Positions 1-6,598 are shown, counted from the stretch's first letter. The stretch: 19,560 nt of DNA from Blastococcus sp. CT_GayMR20 (GCF_004570345.1 NZ_SPQM01000091.1:1-19560), one strand, 5' to 3'. Numbers and translations: made by a program. Notes: generated by a model from the sequence alone, not told the origin.

Positions 1-1
1 G

Positions 2-466
2 GCCGGGATCGTCTGCACGCACGCCGGCGGGCTGCCGCCGCGCACCCGGCCGCACCGGGTCGCCTACGACGACGTCGTCGCCGACATCGTCACCAGGTCG
101 ACGGCGCTCGCCGAGGCCGCCGTCGCGGCGGGCGTGGACCGCGACCGCGTCCTCGTCGACCCCGGGCACGACTTCGGCAAGAACACCCGGCACTCGCTGG
201 AGGCCACCCGCCGCCTCGGCGAACTGGTCGCGACCGGCTGGCCGGTGCTGGTGGCCCTGTCGAACAAGGACTTCGTGGGCGAGACCCTCGACGTCCCGCT
301 GGAGGAGCGGCTCACCGGCACCCTCGCCGCGACCTCCGTCAGCGCGTGGCTCGGGGCGCGGGTGTTCCGGGCGCACGACGTCGCGGCGACCCGCCAGACG
401 CTCGACATGGTCGCCGCGATCCGCGGCGACCGCCCCCCGGTGCGCACCGTCCGCGGCCTCGCCTGA
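2..466 (+). CDS. folP2: FolP2-like dihydropteroate synthase paralogue (3' end only)
   Basis: The reading frame is open from the window edge (first whole codon at base 2) to TGA at 464-466, giving the C-terminal 154 residues or so of a TIM-barrel protein of the pterin-binding family. Dihydropteroate synthases join p-aminobenzoate to a dihydropterin in the cytoplasm during folate synthesis. The visible motifs are THAGG, DPGHDFGKNT, GWPVLVALSNKDFVGETL, GTLAAT and the ending RTVRGLA. These match the second actinobacterial paralogue (Rv1207/FolP2 type, from memory) better than canonical FolP, which carries DPG-GF-K and S-K-RF at the corresponding places. Here they read DPGHDFGK and SNKDF. The mycobacterial FolP2 has been reported to lack normal synthase activity, so catalysis should not be assumed. 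The start and N-terminal half lie outside the window. Confidence 0.88.
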   Translation, partial: AGIVCTHAGGLPPRTRPHRVAYDDVVADIVTRSTALAEAAVAAGVDRDRVLVDPGHDFGKNTRHSLEATRRLGELVATGWPVLVALSNKDFVGETLDVPLEERLTGTLAATSVSAWLGARVFRAHDVAATRQTLDMVAAIRGDRPPVRTVRGLA

Positions 467-472
467 CCGCGA

Positions 473-497
473 TGATGATCAGGTCACCTGATCATCA
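473..497. repeat. Perfect 25-bp palindrome (12-1-12)
   Basis: The arms TGATGATCAGGT (473-484) and ACCTGATCATCA (486-497) are exact reverse complements around a single C at 485. It starts 7 bp after the folP2 stop codon. It is AT-richer than its surroundings and has no T-tract after it. It could be an operator, part of a folP2 terminator, or one unit of a dispersed intergenic repeat. It abuts a second inverted repeat directly. Confidence 0.85.
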
Positions 498-535
498 GGG
501 GTCCTGGCTCAGGATGGACGGTGAGCCAGGACCCC
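498..535. repeat. Perfect 14-bp inverted repeat with 10-nt loop
   Basis: The arms are 498-511 (GGGGTCCTGGCTCA) and 522-535 (TGAGCCAGGACCCC), exact reverse complements separated by 10 nt. It begins at the base after the neighbouring 25-bp palindrome ends. As RNA it would form a strong hairpin and may terminate folP2 transcription, although no T-run follows. Confidence 0.85.
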
Positions 536-552
536 ACCAGGTGAGCCAGGAC
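520..552. repeat. 13-bp direct repeat, period 20
   Basis: GGTGAGCCAGGAC occurs at 520-532 and again at 540-552. The first copy forms most of the right arm of the 14-bp inverted repeat, so the 11-bp core TGAGCCAGGAC is present three times in 52 bp (once inverted at 501-511, twice direct at 522-532 and 542-552). Iterated sites of this kind suit either a cooperative DNA-binding protein or a mobile intergenic repeat. Confidence 0.8.
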
Positions 553-577
553 GGCAGCGGGCCGCGGCGCCACGCAC

Positions 578-606
578 TTCCGCGCCTGCACCAGCGGGTC
601 TAGCCT
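578..606 (+). promoter_or_regulatory. Candidate housekeeping promoter for the VOC gene
   Basis: TAGCCT at 601-606 fits the actinobacterial -10 pattern TANNNT. TTCCGC at 578-583 lies 17 bp upstream as a weak -35. Transcription would start near 613, giving a leader of about 36 nt that contains the GGGAGG ribosome site of the next gene. Tentative, from position and hexamer match only. Confidence 0.35.
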
Positions 607-648
607 GCGCCGCGTCAGGCCCAGGAACCCACCCGGGAGGTGCCGGAG

Positions 649-1035
649 ATGAGTGGTCGCGTCGTCCACTTCGAGATCCCGTTCGACGACGGGGACCGTG
701 CGCGCAGCTTCTACAAGGAGCTCTTCGACTGGCAGGTCATGGAGATGCCGGAGATGGGCTACACGATCGTCATGTCCGGCCCCAGCGACGACAAGGGCCC
801 CACGGAGTCAGGCTTCATCAACGGCGGGATGCTCGCCCGCGAGCAGGCCGCGACCCGCGGGCCGGTGATCGTCGTCGACGTGGACAGCATCGACGCGAAG
901 CTGATCAAGATCGAGGAGGCGGGCGGGTCCACCGTCGTGGGGAAGACGCCGGTGGGCGACATGGGCTTCGCCGCCTACTTCACCGACCCGGAGGGCAACG
1001 TGATGGGCCTCTGGGAGACCGCATCCCAGACCTGA
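649..1035 (+). CDS. VOC family (glyoxalase/bleomycin-resistance fold) protein
   Basis: This encodes a 128-residue single-domain vicinal-oxygen-chelate protein, probably cytoplasmic. The N-terminal VVHFEIPFDD..RARSFYKELFDWQ is the first beta-alpha-beta module of the fold. The second module includes VIVVDVDSIDA, a Gly-rich turn and the closing FTDPEGNVMGLWE typical of the family. Members include lyases, dioxygenases and binding proteins, and nothing here identifies the substrate. H7 and the Glu of DPEGN are in positions often used for metal binding. I chose ATG 649 because GGGAGG (635-640) sits 8 nt before it. The upstream in-frame GTG at 640 overlaps that ribosome site. It appears to be a single-gene unit, with a candidate promoter before it and a hairpin after it. 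Confidence 0.85.
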   Translation: MSGRVVHFEIPFDDGDRARSFYKELFDWQVMEMPEMGYTIVMSGPSDDKGPTESGFINGGMLAREQAATRGPVIVVDVDSIDAKLIKIEEAGGSTVVGKTPVGDMGFAAYFTDPEGNVMGLWETASQT

Positions 1036-1051
1036 CGAACCGCGCGCGAGG

Positions 1052-1087
1052 GCCGCCGTCCGCACGTTCCAGCGCGAGGACGGCGGC
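1052..1087 (+). terminator. Hairpin downstream of the VOC gene
   Basis: A 10-bp perfect stem pairs GCCGCCGTCC (1052-1061) with GGACGGCGGC (1078-1087) around a 16-nt loop. It begins 16 nt after the VOC stop codon. There is no T-tract, as is common for actinobacterial terminators. Confidence 0.5.
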
Positions 1088-1107
1088 ACCACGGCGAGGC
1101 CGGTCGT

Positions 1108-1113
1108 TAGCGT
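1108..1113 (+). promoter_or_regulatory. -10 box for a leaderless thioesterase mRNA
   Basis: TAGCGT fits TANNNT and is followed by 6 nt and then ATG 1120, which places the transcription start at or next to the A of the start codon. No Shine-Dalgarno sequence precedes this gene, in line with leaderless translation. Confidence 0.55.
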
Positions 1114-1119
1114 GACCGC

Positions 1120-1551
1120 ATGGCCGCCACCGGGTTCAGCACCGCCGACGAGCTCAACGCGATCCTCCCCGGCACGCTGCCGGGCCTGCTCGGGCTCTCC
1201 ATCACCGCGCACGAGCCCGGCCGGCTGGAGGCCGCCCTCGACGTCCGCCCGGAGCTGCTGGCGCCCAACGGCTACCTGCACGCGGCGACGGTCGTGGGTC
1301 TGGCCGACACCGCCTGCGGGCTGGCCAGCCGCGCCCTCCTGCCGGAGGGATCCACGGGGTTCACCACGATCGAGCTCAAGTCGAACTTCCTCGGCACCGC
1401 TCGCGAGGGACGCATCACCACGGTGGCGACGAACGTCCACGCGGGGCGCACGACGCAGGTCTGGGACGCCGTCGTGACGAACGCCGGCAGCGGCCGCACG
1501 ATCGCCCTGTTCCGCTGCACCCAGTCGGTCCTCTGGCCGCGCGGGACGTGA
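1120..1551 (+). CDS. PaaI-type hotdog-fold acyl-CoA thioesterase
   Basis: This is a 143-residue protein of the hotdog superfamily, whose members hydrolyse acyl-CoA or aryl-CoA thioesters in the cytoplasm. The signature LLAPNGYLHAATVVGLADTACG (split around residues 47-67: N50, G51, H54 and D63) matches the PaaI/DUF4442-like pattern N-G-x2-H-x8-D. It is followed by the strand FTTIELKSNFLGTAREG and a second sheet half ending FRCTQSVLW. The family usually has H-G-G after the loop, and here it is H-A-A. The start is ATG 1120, supported by the leaderless -10 box just upstream. It lies 87 bp before a CoA-ligase gene on the same strand. A link in aromatic or acyl-CoA turnover is plausible, but the ligase has its own ribosome site and possibly its own promoter. 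Confidence 0.85.
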   Translation: MAATGFSTADELNAILPGTLPGLLGLSITAHEPGRLEAALDVRPELLAPNGYLHAATVVGLADTACGLASRALLPEGSTGFTTIELKSNFLGTAREGRITTVATNVHAGRTTQVWDAVVTNAGSGRTIALFRCTQSVLWPRGT

Positions 1552-1578
1552 AACGGGCGAACCGGCGGGTAACCCCCC

Positions 1579-1617
1579 TGTGGCGCGCGACACGCGCAAT
1601 GTGAGACTGGCGCCACA
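1579..1617. promoter_or_regulatory. Inverted repeat upstream of the CoA ligase (candidate operator)
   Basis: TGTGGCGC (1579-1586) and GCGCCACA (1610-1617) are perfect 8-bp arms 23 nt apart, ending 21 bp before the GTG start of the ligase. The spacing suits two half-sites of a dimeric regulator or a looped leader RNA. No known regulator site is recognised. Confidence 0.35.
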
Positions 1618-1638
1618 TCCGCACTGAGGAGGAGCCCC

Positions 1639-3240
1639 GTGGCCCTGGCCAGCCCGTATCCCGATGTCGAGATCCCGAACCTGCCGGTTCCCGAGTTCGT
1701 CCTCGCCGCCGGCAAGGAGCGCCCGGACGCCCCCGCCCTGATCGACGGCCTCAAGGGCGACGCGATCACCCACGGCCAGCTCGCGGCCTATGTCGAGCGC
1801 GTCGCCGCGAACCTGCACGCCCGCGGCCTGCGCAAGGGTGACGTCGTCGCCGTCTTCTGCCCGAACACGCCCTGGTACCCGGTGGTGTTCCACGGCATCG
1901 CGGCCGCCGGCTGCGTGATGTCGCCGATCAACTCGCTCTACACGCCCGACGAGATCGCCTTCCAGCTGAAGGACTCCGGCGCGAAGATCCTCATCACCAT
2001 CTCGCTGTTCATGGACCGCGCCTCGGCCGCCGCGGAGAAGACGCCGCTCGACGAGATCGTCGTGCTCGACGGCATGGAGGGGCACGCGAACCTGTTCGAC
2101 CTGCTCGGGGCGGACGCACCGAGCGTGCAGGTGGACATCGACCCGGCGGACGACCTGGTCGCGCTGCCCTACTCCAGCGGCACGACCGGCCTGCCCAAGG
2201 GCGTCATGCTCACGCACCGCAACCTGGTGGCGAACGTGGCGCAGACGCGGGCGCTGATCGACCTGCAGGAGGACGAGAAGATCATCGCCGTCCTGCCGTT
2301 CTTCCACATCTACGGCCTGACGGTGCTGATGAACCAGGGCCTCCAGTGGGGCGCGACGGTGGTCACGCTGCCGCGGTTCGACCTGGAGGACTTCCTCCGG
2401 ACCATCCAGGACTACAAGATCACCCGCGCGTTCGTCGCGCCGCCGATCCTGGTCGCCTTCGCCAAGCACCCACTGATCGACCAGTACGACCTGTCGTCGC
2501 TGCGGTCGATCCTCTCCGGCGCCGCGCCGCTGGACGAGCAGCTCGCCCTGGCGGTGGAGCAGCGGCTGCGCAAGGGCGCCGACGGCGGCGTCACGGTCGC
2601 CCAGGGCTACGGGATGACCGAGCTGTCACCGGTCTCGCACACCACGCCCGACCCCGGGCACGAGCCCCCCGGCAGCGAGGGCTACCAGGTGCCGAAGGGC
2701 TCCGTCGGCTACGCCATCCCGAACACCGAGTGCCGGCTGATCGACCCGTCCACCGGTGAGGACGCCGCCGACGGCGAGCGGGGCGAGCTGTGGATCCGCG
2801 GCCCGCAGGTGATGAAGGGCTACCTCAACAACGAGAAGGCGACCCGGGAGACCGTCGACAGCGACGGCTGGCTGCACACCGGCGACGTCGCGATCGTCGA
2901 CGACCACGGCGTCTACACCGTCGTGGACCGGGTCAAGGAACTGATCAAGTACAAGGGCTACCAGGTGGCGCCGGCCGAGCTCGAGGCCGTGCTGCTGGGC
3001 CACCCGGAGATCGCCGACGCCGCGGTCATCGGCGTCCCCGAGAAGGACACCGGCGAGGAGCTGCCCAAGGCCTTCGTCGTCAGGACGCCGGGCTCCGAGC
3101 TCACCGAGGAGGCCGTCATGGCGTACATGGCCGAGAAGGTGGCTCCGCACAAGAAGATCCGGTTCGTCGAGTTCATCGACACCGTGCCGAAGTCCGCGGC
3201 CGGGAAGATCCTCCGGAAGGACCTCAAGGCCCGCGCCTGA
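1639..3240 (+). CDS. 4-coumarate-CoA ligase-like acyl-CoA synthetase (ANL superfamily)
   Basis: A complete 533-residue adenylate-forming enzyme. It activates a carboxylic acid with ATP and transfers it to CoA. The core motifs are present: the P-loop-like YSSGTTGLPKGV (178-189), LPFFHIYGL (219-227), YGMTE (324-328), GWLHTGD (410-416), the hinge region DRVKELIKYKGYQVAPAE (430-447, shown to within a few residues) and the C-terminal PKSAAGKILRK with catalytic Lys 523. The overall pattern is that of actinobacterial proteins annotated as 4-coumarate-CoA ligase. The true acid could be a cinnamate, another arylacid or a fatty acid, and no ammonia-lyase gene is nearby to support coumarate. The start is GTG 1639, preceded by a strong GAGGAGGAG ribosome site (1626-1634). 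A strong hairpin closes the unit. Confidence 0.9.
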   Translation: MALASPYPDVEIPNLPVPEFVLAAGKERPDAPALIDGLKGDAITHGQLAAYVERVAANLHARGLRKGDVVAVFCPNTPWYPVVFHGIAAAGCVMSPINSLYTPDEIAFQLKDSGAKILITISLFMDRASAAAEKTPLDEIVVLDGMEGHANLFDLLGADAPSVQVDIDPADDLVALPYSSGTTGLPKGVMLTHRNLVANVAQTRALIDLQEDEKIIAVLPFFHIYGLTVLMNQGLQWGATVVTLPRFDLEDFLRTIQDYKITRAFVAPPILVAFAKHPLIDQYDLSSLRSILSGAAPLDEQLALAVEQRLRKGADGGVTVAQGYGMTELSPVSHTTPDPGHEPPGSEGYQVPKGSVGYAIPNTECRLIDPSTGEDAADGERGELWIRGPQVMKGYLNNEKATRETVDSDGWLHTGDVAIVDDHGVYTVVDRVKELIKYKGYQVAPAELEAVLLGHPEIADAAVIGVPEKDTGEELPKAFVVRTPGSELTEEAVMAYMAEKVAPHKKIRFVEFIDTVPKSAAGKILRKDLKARA

Positions 3241-3246
3241 CATGCG

Positions 3247-3281
3247 GCCCCTCGGCCCCCACCCTGCCGGGGCCGAGGGGC
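3247..3281. terminator. Strong bidirectional terminator between convergent genes
   Basis: GCCCCTCGGCCCC (3247-3259) pairs perfectly with GGGGCCGAGGGGC (3269-3281) around a 9-nt loop. It starts 7 nt after the ligase stop and lies between convergent genes, so it can serve both strands. It has no U-tract. Confidence 0.75.
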
Positions 3282-3321
3282 TGCCGGGGAGCCCTCCGGA
3301 GCCACCCCGGCAGCCGGTCCG

Positions 3322-4191
3322 TCAGCCGGTCTCCGGTCCGCGCGGCGGCGGACCGGTCGTCGCGGAGTCCGGCCGCGCGTCGGCGGCCGTGGTGCGGTCC
3401 GCGGGGACCGGTGGGGTCCAGGGCGGCGGCGGTCCGCCCGGCGGGTAGGCCGCCGGGACCGGAGCCGGGGGTCCCGCGTAGCGGGCGGGACGGCGGATCG
3501 CGATCACCAGCAGCGCGACGCTGAGCAGCGTGAGGAACGCACCCGAGCCGAGCAGTCCCCAGCCCAGACCCCCCAGGGCCGGCACGGTGGCACCGATGCG
3601 GGCGTCGACGGACACGTCGGCCGATCCGTCGGCGTTCATGACCACGAGCATCCAGCTGCCGTCGGCCGGGACCCAGCTCACCGACTGCGTGCCGGCACCA
3701 CTGCTCTGCGCCACCCAGAAGTCCTCGTCCGACGGCGGACCGGACGGGGCGTCGCCGGACGTCGTCGTCTGCGTCGGGTTGTCGAAGCCGAGGTCGTCGA
3801 TGACGGTGCGCCCGACGCCGTCCAGGTAGGCCTCCCCGTCACTCACCGGCGCGATCCCGACGAACACCTCGTCCGTGGACCCGCTGGCCGTGACCTCCAG
3901 GCGGGCCGTTCCCAGGGCTGCGGACAACGGCACCCAGTCGGCACCGGTGGCCAGGTCGATCCGCTCGCTGATGAGCGCGAACTGGTCGGTCGCGAACGCG
4001 TCCCGCTCGGAGAACACGTACCCGTCGTCGTTCCGCTCCGCCGAGTCGGCCCAGAGCAGGACTCCACCACCCAGCAGCAGTCCGAGGCCGGGCAGGAGGA
4101 GCAGGAGCCCGAGGACGAGGGCCACGATGCGTCCGGCGCCCCAGCGCGGGGCGGGTGCCGTCGTCCAGGGCGGTGGGGGAGCGGCGGTCAT
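3322..4191 (-). CDS. Two-helix membrane protein of unknown function
   Basis: A 289-residue protein that I do not recognise. A proline-rich cytoplasmic-looking N-terminus (1-19) is followed by a hydrophobic helix (about 21-47). An acidic, Ser/Thr/Asp-rich outer domain (about 50-203) contains two short beta-rich stretches, WVPLSAALGTARLEV and VSWVPADGSWMLVVM. A second helix (about 205-232) follows, then a Pro/Gly-rich tail. This topology suggests an extracytoplasmic domain held by two anchors. The start is ATG 4191, chosen because GGAGG lies 6 nt before it. A longer frame to 4311 has no ribosome site and a basic, non-conserved-looking extension. It is convergent with the ligase and divergent from the quinone oxidoreductase, so it appears monocistronic. 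Confidence 0.75.
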   Translation of the reverse strand: MTAAPPPPWTTAPAPRWGAGRIVALVLGLLLLLPGLGLLLGGGVLLWADSAERNDDGYVFSERDAFATDQFALISERIDLATGADWVPLSAALGTARLEVTASGSTDEVFVGIAPVSDGEAYLDGVGRTVIDDLGFDNPTQTTTSGDAPSGPPSDEDFWVAQSSGAGTQSVSWVPADGSWMLVVMNADGSADVSVDARIGATVPALGGLGWGLLGSGAFLTLLSVALLVIAIRRPARYAGPPAPVPAAYPPGGPPPPWTPPVPADRTTAADARPDSATTGPPPRGPETG

Positions 4192-4385
4192 GACGTACCT
4201 CCGGGCGACCGCCGGGGCCGCGGATCCCGCGGCGCGTGCCGGCGGCTCCCGGCGAGCCTGGCACTGACGCCGGACCGAACCGTCCGCACGATCGCGCCGA
4301 CGACCCTCCATCAGGGACCGGCGGCGCGCCGCTCCCGACGGTCAGCGAGGAGGATCGGTCCGTCATGGGTGCCGTGGAGGGGCCC

Positions 4386-4391
4386 TAAGGT
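4386..4391 (+). promoter_or_regulatory. -10 box for a leaderless quinone oxidoreductase mRNA
   Basis: TAAGGT fits TANNNT and is separated by 7 nt from ATG 4399, with no Shine-Dalgarno sequence in between. The remaining part of the 207-bp divergent gap (4192-4398) holds only a short CCGCGG-ATC-CCGCGG repeat at 4218-4232 and no further gene that I can support. Confidence 0.55.
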
Positions 4392-4398
4392 CGGGCCC

Positions 4399-5391
4399 AT
4401 GCGCGCGGTGACGATCAGCGAACCCGGTGGTCCGGAGGTCCTCGAGTGGGCCGAGGTGCCCGACCCGGTGTGCGGGCCCGGCGAGGTGGTCGTCGACGTC
4501 GCCGCGACGGCGGTGAACCGCGCCGACCTCCTGCAGCGGCAGGGGTTCTACCCGCCGCCGCCCGGCGGGAGCGACATCCTCGGCCTGGAGTGCAGCGGCC
4601 TGATCAGCGAGGTCGGCGAGGGCGTGACCGGCTGGTCGGTCGGCGACGAGGTCTGCGCGCTGCTGTCCGGCGGCGGGTACGCCGAGCGCGTCGCCGTCCC
4701 GGCGGGGCAGCTGCTCCCCCGCCCGTCCGGCGTGGAGCTGGCGACCGCCGCGGCCCTGCCGGAGGTCACCTGCACGGTCTGGTCGAACGTCTTCCTGCTC
4801 GCCGGCCTCCGGCGCGGCGACAGCTTCCTCGTGCACGGCGGGTCCAGCGGGATCGGCACCATGGCCATCCAGCTCGCCGCCCGTGCGGGGGCGCGGGTGT
4901 TCACCACCGCCGGGACGGCGCAGAAGCTCGACGCCTGCCGCGAGCTCGGGGCCGAGGTGGCCATCAACTACCGCGAGGAGGACTTCGTCGAGCGGATCCG
5001 GGAGGAGACCGACGGCGCCGGCGTCGACGTCGTCCTGGACAACATGGGCGCCAAGTACCTGGGCCGGAACGTGGAAGTGCTGGCCACCGGTGGCCGGCTC
5101 GTCTCGATCGGCTTCCAGGGTGGGACCAAGGGTGAGCTCGACCTCGGCGCGCTGATGCGCAAGCGCGGATCGGTGGCGGCGACGAGCCTCCGCTTCCGGC
5201 CCGCCACCGGTCCCGGCGGCAAGGCCGAGATCGTCGCGGCGGTGCTGCACGACGTGTGGCCCGACGTGGAGCGGGGCGTCGTCCGGCCGATCGTCGACCG
5301 CCGGCTGCCCATGTCCCGGGCCGCCGAGGCGCACTCCGTCCTGGAGGCCAGCGAGCACATCGGCAAGGTCCTGCTCCTCACCGACAGCTGA
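4399..5391 (+). CDS. NAD(P)H:quinone oxidoreductase, PIG3-type zinc-less medium-chain reductase
   Basis: A 330-residue cytosolic enzyme of the medium-chain dehydrogenase/reductase superfamily, quinone-oxidoreductase branch. It is expected to reduce quinones or reactive carbonyls with NADPH. The N-terminal GroES-like domain starts MRAVTISEPGGPEVL and includes NRADLLQRQGFYPPPPG (about 40-56), a PIG3 signature. PEVTCTVWSN (121-130) is the family's helix before the Rossmann domain. VHGGSSGIGTMAIQLA (145-160) is the dinucleotide-binding loop. Structural and catalytic zinc ligands are absent, as usual for this group. The start is ATG 4399, because the protein begins at the normal family position and the leaderless -10 box fits it. 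The in-frame upstream start at 4369 adds ten unrelated residues. The stop codon is 3 bp from the convergent anti-sigma stop, leaving no room for a terminator. Confidence 0.9.
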   Translation: MRAVTISEPGGPEVLEWAEVPDPVCGPGEVVVDVAATAVNRADLLQRQGFYPPPPGGSDILGLECSGLISEVGEGVTGWSVGDEVCALLSGGGYAERVAVPAGQLLPRPSGVELATAAALPEVTCTVWSNVFLLAGLRRGDSFLVHGGSSGIGTMAIQLAARAGARVFTTAGTAQKLDACRELGAEVAINYREEDFVERIREETDGAGVDVVLDNMGAKYLGRNVEVLATGGRLVSIGFQGGTKGELDLGALMRKRGSVAATSLRFRPATGPGGKAEIVAAVLHDVWPDVERGVVRPIVDRRLPMSRAAEAHSVLEASEHIGKVLLLTDS

Positions 5392-5394
5392 GGC

Positions 5395-6027
5395 TCAGAA
5401 GGTCACGCGCGCCAGCTCCCGGCCCCCGTCGCCGAGGATGACCGCGCCGGCGAGCGCGCCGGAGTCGACGTCCGCCCATCCCGTCCACGTCCCGTCGCCC
5501 TCGGACGAGGCGGGCCACGTCCCGGCGTCGTACCGCCGGCCGTCGCGATCGAACGCGACGAGTCCGCAGGTCTCGCCGGGGCGGAGGCCCGCGACGGTGA
5601 CCTCGATCGCGCTGCCGTCGCGCGCCGGGCTGGCGGTGACGCTCACGCGCACCGGACCGGACGTCGCACTGGCGGTCTGCTCCCCCTGCCCGGTGGCCCA
5701 GACGGTCACCCCGGCACCGATCCCGAGGACGGCGAGCACCACCGCCGCGGCCAGCGCCCACGTGCGGGAGCGCAGCGTCCGCGGCCGCTCCGCCCCGACG
5801 GCGGCCGCCGTCCGTGCGAAGAGGTCGGGGGACGGCGTCACGGGGACCGGCAGCAGGTCCTCCGGGCGCACCCGTTCCAGCAGCCCGGGCAGCGACCGGA
5901 GGCCCGCCAGCTCCGCGGCGCAGGCCGGGCAGGTGCGGACGTGCTCCTCCACCTGCTGCCGCTCGTCCGGCTCGAGCGCCCCGAGCACGTAGGCGCCGAG
6001 CGCGACCGTGGCGTCGGAGCAGGTCAC
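5395..6027 (-). CDS. rslA: RslA-like zinc anti-sigma factor, membrane bound
   Basis: A 210-residue single-pass membrane protein that should sequester the sigma factor encoded just upstream. The cytoplasmic N-terminus has TCSDATVALGAYVLGAL and the zinc anti-sigma motif H29-x3-C33-x2-C36 (HVRTCPAC), with C3 as a possible further ligand. A hydrophobic helix spans about 89-111. The outer domain (112-210) has beta-strand-like segments such as GPVRVSVTASPARDG and CGLVAFDRDG, resembling the extracytoplasmic part of actinobacterial anti-sigma-K/L proteins. Zinc anti-sigma factors of this type release the sigma factor on thiol oxidation or proteolysis. Here that is inference from the family. GTG 6027 overlaps the sigma stop codon as GTGA (4 bp), which indicates translational coupling. 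The longer frame to 6456 is only the shadow of the sigma gene. Confidence 0.87.
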   Translation of the reverse strand: MTCSDATVALGAYVLGALEPDERQQVEEHVRTCPACAAELAGLRSLPGLLERVRPEDLLPVPVTPSPDLFARTAAAVGAERPRTLRSRTWALAAAVVLAVLGIGAGVTVWATGQGEQTASATSGPVRVSVTASPARDGSAIEVTVAGLRPGETCGLVAFDRDGRRYDAGTWPASSEGDGTWTGWADVDSGALAGAVILGDGGRELARVTF

Positions 6028-6551
6028 GTCGTCACCCCCCGTTCGGCCAGGGCCAGCTTCAACGCGCGCAGGCCGTAGTAGCAGCGGGACTTCACCGTTC
6101 CCGGCGGCACCCCGAGGACGGCGGCCGCCTCGGCGACGCTCCGGCCGCGGTAGTAGGTCTCGACGATCACCGCACGGTGTTCCGGCGACAGGGACTGCAG
6201 TGCGTCGGTGATGATGATCCGGTCGAGGGTGTTCTCGATGCGGTCCAGGCCGGGCACGGCGGCCAGCGCCGCGTCGCCGACCTCCGGTGGCCGGGACTTC
6301 CGGGCGCGGTGGGCGTCGATGGCCAGGTGCTGGGCGACCGTGAACAGCCACGGTCGGACGGGTGCGGCGCTCGGATCGAGCCGGTCCAGGTGCCGCCAGG
6401 CGCGGACCAGGGTCTCCTGCACCAGGTCCTCCGCCAGGGCGCGGTCGCCGTCGCACAGCCGCAGCGCGTAGCCGAGGAGCGCGAGGGCGTGCGCGTCGTA
6501 GAGGGCACGCAGCTCCCGCTCGGCCGTCCCGCCGTCGCGCGCCCTCGTCAC
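6024..6551 (-). CDS. sigL: ECF RNA polymerase sigma factor, SigL-like
   Basis: A 175-residue sigma-70 family protein of the ECF group, containing only regions 2 and 4. Region 2 covers about 14-83, with RALYDAHALALLGYALRL, the core-binding AEDLVQETLVRAWRHL and RPWLFTVAQHLAIDAHR. Region 4 covers about 113-170, with LSPEHRAVIVETYYRG, VAEAAAVLGVPPGTVKSR and a YGLRALKLAL helix. The wording, and the ending ERGVTT beside ELGVTR in mycobacterial SigL (from memory), favour SigL over SigK. The only in-frame start is GTG 6551, which has no ribosome site of its own. The TGA of an 8-codon leader ORF overlaps it by 4 bp. The gene follows a lipoprotein gene by about 47 nt and overlaps the anti-sigma start, forming one operon. 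Confidence 0.88.
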   Translation of the reverse strand: MTRARDGGTAERELRALYDAHALALLGYALRLCDGDRALAEDLVQETLVRAWRHLDRLDPSAAPVRPWLFTVAQHLAIDAHRARKSRPPEVGDAALAAVPGLDRIENTLDRIIITDALQSLSPEHRAVIVETYYRGRSVAEAAAVLGVPPGTVKSRCYYGLRALKLALAERGVTT

Positions 6552-6574
6552 GGGACGCTGCGCGATCGGCTCAT
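6548..6574 (-). CDS. Eight-codon leader ORF (MSRSRSVP) coupled to the sigma gene
   Basis: ATG 6574 is preceded at 8 nt by a good GAGGAG ribosome site. It reads eight codons to TGA 6550-6548, and that stop overlaps the GTG start of the sigma gene as GTGA. The sigma gene itself has no Shine-Dalgarno sequence, so ribosomes loaded here could reinitiate on it. The peptide product is probably not functional. The ORF is better read as a translational control element. It starts 24 nt after the lipoprotein stop codon. Confidence 0.45.
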   Translation of the reverse strand: MSRSRSVP

Positions 6575-6598
6575 GGCGGGCACTCCTCGGACGAGCGC

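Noticed and set aside
190..552. Possible integron-like or attachment site at the stacked palindromes
   Set aside because: No integrase gene, cassette structure or composition shift accompanies the repeats, and the flanking genes look ordinary and native.
808..2469. A 553-codon minus-strand frame across the VOC, thioesterase and ligase genes
   Set aside because: It spans three well-supported plus-strand genes, shows no domain, and has the His/Arg/Asp-rich composition of an antisense shadow.
1639..3240. Assigning the ligase to phenylpropanoid degradation or flavonoid-like synthesis
   Set aside because: No ammonia-lyase, hydratase, aldehyde dehydrogenase or polyketide synthase gene is nearby. 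Sequence motifs alone do not fix the acid substrate.
4369..4398. Earlier in-frame start for the quinone oxidoreductase
   Set aside because: It would add ten residues before the conserved N-terminus and would lie upstream of the -10 box that fits ATG 4399.
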